DNA of 64,000 nucleotides from Eutrigla gurnardus (Eukaryota > Chordata > Actinopteri > Perciformes > Triglidae). The stretch covers positions 19,438,102-19,502,101 of the forward strand of contig OY741282.1 in NCBI GenBank assembly GCA_963514095.1, read 5' to 3'. The notes under the pieces are model-generated. The model saw only the letters and a program-made list of their open reading frames with translations, was not told the DNA's origin and did no database searches. Each line of letters starts with the position of its first letter. Position 1 is the stretch's first letter. The translations under genes and the position numbers were made by a program. Positions 60,401 to 64,000 of this stretch are shown piece after piece.

Positions 60401-63400
60401 CCTGCTGCTGCACAGACAAAGAAAGGCCTTGAGCACTCTTTTCCTCCCTTAATGGTTCGTTTATTGAAATTAAAAAGGTACACAACATTGGACCACAATT
60501 CCTAACCTGTCTGTGGACGCTGCAGGGCAGGCTGGAGCCTCGGCTGATTGGGGCGACCACTGCAACCCGTGTAGGCGAAGGGGCCGACTGACGCTTCTTA
60601 GGAGGAAGAGCTGGTGGGGGGCTACAGACAGAACAGCACACAGACACAGCAGAATGAAACAACATGCTATTTGGTCAATAGTCAATACAGACAAATCAGG
60701 CAAGCACGCGAAACATGTTTTCTCAGACACGTATGCACACACAAATCCATGTATGAATACATGAACACACACATTGTCATCCCTCCAGTGGAATAGTGAG
60801 ATGAGAGTGAGGGTGTTTCATGTTAGCCTCTTTCAGCTATGATGACATGAAGCTGTCCCGCTTGTCACACCTAAATTCAGGGAGTTAATACCATGATATG
60901 GAGGCCAGCACAGAGAAACGGCAGTCAGTCACGCACTCTCATGCACTGCATGGTCCTCCGATTGGACGATGGATTCTTCAGGGAATGCCCGGGATAACAC
61001 AAAGTTTGGGGATGATGCAACCATGCAGGTCAACGACACTTTCATCCAATACAGAAGCTTTAATGCGGGTCTAGGGTGGGATGTTACAGTGGAGGCAGGT
61101 GATCCTATGGGCTAACATACTTCTCCTTCTGAGACGGTCTCCTTTGGCCAGCGTCAGCACTCAACTGCGCTCTGTTCCCAGAATCCAAAGGGAGACCAAA
61201 GATGAAACAAAGTGAGAAAGACAGCAGAAGGAGTAAGAAATGAAGAGACAGTGCAACAGACAAACCAAAGTGTGCCATATTTAAAGGCTAAAGTGTGAAA
61301 GTGATGAAAGATTTTAAGGAGCCTTTGGGTGGACGGAGCTACAGTTCGACTGCATGGGAAAAGAAAGGAAAACATATGATACACCAACATGTCGCTGATT
61401 CTCAAAAAAAGGTCTAAATCCGTCCAAATTAAATATGGAAGTTCCCCTTCCCACTCATACACACATCCTATAAACCCTCTTTCTTCCTCATTTGATATTT
61501 CTGAAACGTTTTCATTCTAAAAATAGGTTGCATTTAAAGTGAAACAGCTGTGATGAATGACTCCAGTACGGACAGGGCTTTTGTGACCACAGTGCAAAAG
61601 GTCAGAACGTTTCTCCGGCCACATCGGCGCCACCGAGCCCTCGTCATCGCTTCTCATTGGATGGAGACAAAACACCAAACAGAAATCTAGAGCTAAATGA
61701 GAGACCAGTCCTATGAGAACGTTGTACCGGTGCGATGCATGTGTCACCCTCACCTGAGCTCTGCCATTTTGGCCTCGGGGAGGGGGGGTTTGGGAGGGGC
61801 CACGTCCTCTTCTGGTATGTCAGAGGCGGCCTCTGCGGGGGTGGCCGCCGGAGCCGTTTTACTCGAGACCTCCTGCTCCCGATCTATCGAGGGCATCTCT
61901 GACGACACGCTGCTGCACACATAAACGCCGCCTGAGTGAATGAACTACTTCGAGTGTGTGGTTTGTGTTCTGCGGGGCACACTTCGTACTCACCTCTCGG
62001 CTGTGGTAGCAGGTGGCGCCGGTTTGTTGGGGGTGGTGGGCGACGGCTGCTCCTGTTTCTCGATGGTCAGCTTCACCAATTCCTGTTCACAGAAAGAGCC
62101 GGCTTCGGTCACACCACAGGTGGACGGAGACAACACCACTCACAACGGTTCCCCGTCTCAGCGAAGGGCCTACCTTTACGCCGTCCAGCACCGCTTTGAT
62201 GACGCTGGTGACCGACGCCACGTTTTCCTTGTCCTCCAAGTCGATGCCATCCAGCATCACCTGGTCTGCCCAACGGATGAGGTTGGCCAGACTCTGATAC
62301 ACGCGGTTATGGCAGGAAGACAGCGCCGAACTGGTGACATGGTGTGAGAATATGGTTGGGGCAAGTTTAAGAATAGAACAAAGCATGGGATTCAAGAAGG
62401 AGTAAAATAAAAGTGGCATGGAACAGGTGAAGAGATGATGGTATGGAAACCAGAGGTGCATAAGCGTGAGAAGAAAAACAATAGGACAAGCACATGTGAT
62501 ACACTTCCACCTATCGACCAGCTATTAAACTGCATATTTAGGAGGCATCTGTTGAGGAACTGTGGGAGTGCCTGGCTACAAGCTTGGAGGTTGGAACAAG
62601 CAAGCTGCTGTAGTGACGGTGAACACGGGGAAGTGAGGTGTTGTCTCTGCCTGTACGTTTCAACCCAACACTAAGGTGTGGCCCCGGGCCTGTACCAACA
62701 TGCTGCAGCTGATTCAGTGTGCGGGAATATCCATCCACCGTCTTTGCACGGCTTAGTTCTACGGTGAGTAAGAGACGACGGCAGCTACGGGGGTTAGCAG
62801 AAGGATTTGAGGGATGATAGAGCAGTGGCAAGGGTGGAGAGGTTTGACCCAGAAAGACTAAAGGCTGTAAGTTATACTGGATCTAAGTAGGAATAGTGGA
62901 ATTTAAAAGAAACGTGTACAGCTATGAGTGATGTATGCGAGTAAGTGAGTCAGTATGACTAGAGTTTGCAGATGTATGACCTTGATACACAAACCTCTTG
63001 GCAAATAAGTACTTTAATCAACTTAACACTGCGTGCCACAACTGTGGGTAGGAGTTACACCCACTGTTGACCTACTTATTTGACCAATATTGATTTAAAT
63101 CACTGCAGAACGCTGTAGTACAGTGTGCATGTTTAACAGATGGCAAAACTTTAGTTTGCATTATTAACAAGGGAGGGTTAAAATGTCACGCAATAACAAC
63201 TTGATGTACAGTAGCTTATTTGCAAAAAAAAAAAAAAAAACATCTCCCTAATCTTTGCTGTGATCTATGTGGGTTTGACTCCATTAGACTGAGGTCAGAT
63301 CTCCAGAGACGGCTGCTCTCCCATGTTGCAGCAACAGTCCATCAATTGCTTCTAAACACAAGGCTCGGAGATACAAAATCTGTCACCTCTGACCTCCGTA

Positions 63401-64000
63401 CTGTCATCTGCACTGACAGATTGGGGAAAGGCACAGAGAAGTTCTAACATGTCTTGACATTCCAAAAAAAAAGTCTGCAGCTAAGGTGACTTTCAAAGAA
63501 AGGGCTTCCTTTACACAGAGTGTAAAACAGAGAAACATTCTGTTGGGTAATAGATCCGAGATGCGATTTTAAAGGCTTCAGGCATCAAGTCCAGGAAGCT
63601 TTGTCTGTCAAAGCATATTATCGATCGTCACAGACTGGGAAGCCAGCCGTAGTCGACATCATGCTAGTTCTAACATGTCCAGCATGCATACCAGCGGTAT
63701 GAGTTACGTCAGGGAGCAAGAATGTGAAGAATGAATTGAGAAACGGTACATTGTGAAATTACATCAACAGCAGGAAAAGGAGGCACATTTTTCCCCCCAA
63801 AGGTCTGTTTTGAAGGTTGTCTTCTGTGTAAAAGACAAGAAACATTTTCATTCTTTTATAAAAAAAAAACAACAACAACATGCGACTAACCTGTGCTGTA
63901 TTCGGGCCTCTACCTGAACCAGAGGCAGGATGGCTTCGAGCACCTTGCTGGCCGAGCCTGGAAGCATCTCAAGCACCTTCTTCTCCACAACCATTTTGTC
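47817..64000 (-). CDS. rapgef1: Rap guanine nucleotide exchange factor 1 (C3G), 5'-partial
   Basis: Cytoplasmic exchange factor recruited by Crk SH3 domains; it activates Rap1 (and R-Ras) in adhesion and growth-factor signalling. The window covers the 3' part; the start lies beyond 64000. N-terminal exons near 63.9-64.0 kb and 62.17-62.34 kb encode helical sequence (YQSLANLIRWADQVMLDGID). Proline motifs for Crk follow: APPKPPLPEAK (~61.8 kb), PPPALPPKKRQ (~60.6 kb), APPALPQKKRRS (~59.6 kb), PPPLPEKKSR (~59.35 kb) and MPPALPPKQRQL (58.3 kb). Then come EGEYVNLYSSSQ (~53.35 kb) and DILLVHATETDRK (51.25 kb). The RasGEF-N region spans 50777-50861, 50146-50240 and 49.44-49.63 kb. The CDC25 catalytic domain has PGTLHDFRSHEIADQL, IPEVLLWAKEQNEEKSPNL, HLRKLNNFNSYLAILSALDS and FVHLGNPDLIDGKVNFSKRW, ending TRRKTDREEKT. 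One intron appears to be U12-type. Confidence 0.95.
50047..50100. repeat. (GGGGGAGGA)n minisatellite
   Basis: About six copies of a 9-bp purine-rich unit in a rapgef1 intron. The G-rich strand could form G-quadruplexes, but nothing shows a function. Confidence 0.85.
50241..50776 (-). other. rapgef1: U12-type AT-AC intron of rapgef1
   Basis: The upstream exon ends ...CTACACTACAG and the intron begins ATATCTTTTTA, close to the minor-spliceosome donor ATATCCTTT. The branch-point consensus TCCTTRAC is matched exactly by TCCTTGAC (50251-50258 on +), with its adenosine 11 bases from the 3' end of the intron, which ends GCAC. Joining across these borders reads IKKLHYR-YTRFCHSPDTFKKR, co-linear with mammalian C3G and without gaps. 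No GT-AG pair near either border preserves that frame. Confidence 0.8.
52641..52710. repeat. (CA)n-(GA)n microsatellite
   Basis: About 27 CA dinucleotides with one interruption, then a short GA run, in a rapgef1 intron. Apparent ORFs through it are artefacts. Confidence 0.9.
53843..53989 (-). other. rapgef1: rapgef1 in-frame 147-nt exon (possible cassette)
   Basis: An acceptor (AACAG) and donor (GCG followed by GTGAGC) bound 49 codons in phase 0: SSDQVALTNATILDGGVGGP, then a Ser/Gly-rich segment ending DSLHTSA. Since the length is a multiple of three, skipping keeps the frame. Whether it is constitutive cannot be told from sequence. Confidence 0.6.
54382..54460. repeat. (GT)n microsatellite
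   Basis: About 39 GT dinucleotides with one interruption, in a rapgef1 intron. Confidence 0.95.
55784..55885 (-). other. rapgef1: rapgef1 in-frame 102-nt exon (possible cassette)
   Basis: A long polypyrimidine tract with CTCCAG acceptor and an ACG-GTGAGT donor bound 34 codons in phase 0, PSVAALEEAGSGLGLSMSVS followed by NSYLIGQATLTTPT. Like the neighbouring 147-nt exon it could be skipped without changing frame. Confidence 0.6.
60109..60124. repeat. Short (GT)n run
   Basis: Eight GT dinucleotides in a rapgef1 intron. The other rapgef1 introns (for example 55.9-58.3, 58.5-59.3 and 62.35-63.89 kb) show no gene, RNA or transposon that I can identify, apart from homopolymer runs. Confidence 0.7.

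Overview
The window is vertebrate nuclear DNA, almost certainly from a ray-finned (teleost) fish. Its genes have many exons with GT-AG introns, it is rich in CA/GT microsatellites, and it carries repeats typical of fish genomes: an L2-type LINE with the characteristic 3' tail, a hAT-like MITE, and fragments of other common teleost repeats. Proteins were identified by reading translated exons and comparing them with remembered vertebrate orthologues; no database search was possible.

Layout, left to right. 1-1260: gene-free, with a MITE inserted in an older repeat. 1285-13801 (-): nup188, complete, about 43 coding exons. 15213-16784 (+): dolk, coding sequence in one exon. 18369-22924 (-): phyhd1, 11 exons. 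23862-27718: gene-free on the + strand and probably the long 3' UTR of the next gene. 27719-31298 (-): lrrc8a, two coding exons, with a probable non-coding first exon and promoter near 36640-36865. The intron between them holds a 2.1-kb minisatellite. 37970-41320: L2-type LINE with an uninterrupted 978-codon ORF. 41816-43566 (+): dnlz, 3 exons. 43984-46058 (+): uck1, 7 exons. 47817-64000 (-): 3' part of rapgef1, whose 5' end lies beyond the window.

The genes are housekeeping or signalling genes and do not form one pathway. Nup188 is an inner-ring nuclear pore scaffold. Dolk makes dolichyl phosphate for glycosylation. Phyhd1 is a 2-oxoglutarate/iron dioxygenase. Lrrc8a is the essential subunit of the volume-regulated anion channel. 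Dnlz is the zinc-finger helper of mitochondrial HSP70. Uck1 is a pyrimidine-salvage kinase. Rapgef1 (C3G) is a Crk-bound exchange factor for Rap1. From memory, lrrc8a-phyhd1-dolk-nup188 has the same order and relative orientation in human 9q34.11. UCK1 and RAPGEF1 are at human 9q34.13 and DNLZ at 9q34.3, so the window joins pieces that are apart in human.

I found no novel multi-gene system. The most notable point is an apparent U12-type AT-AC intron in the RasGEF N-terminal region of rapgef1. Other points are a TISU-like start at nup188, a 14-bp TCTCGCGAGA palindrome in the uck1 promoter, the lrrc8a minisatellite with higher-order periodicity, a 22-nt microexon in phyhd1, and an intact LINE ORF.
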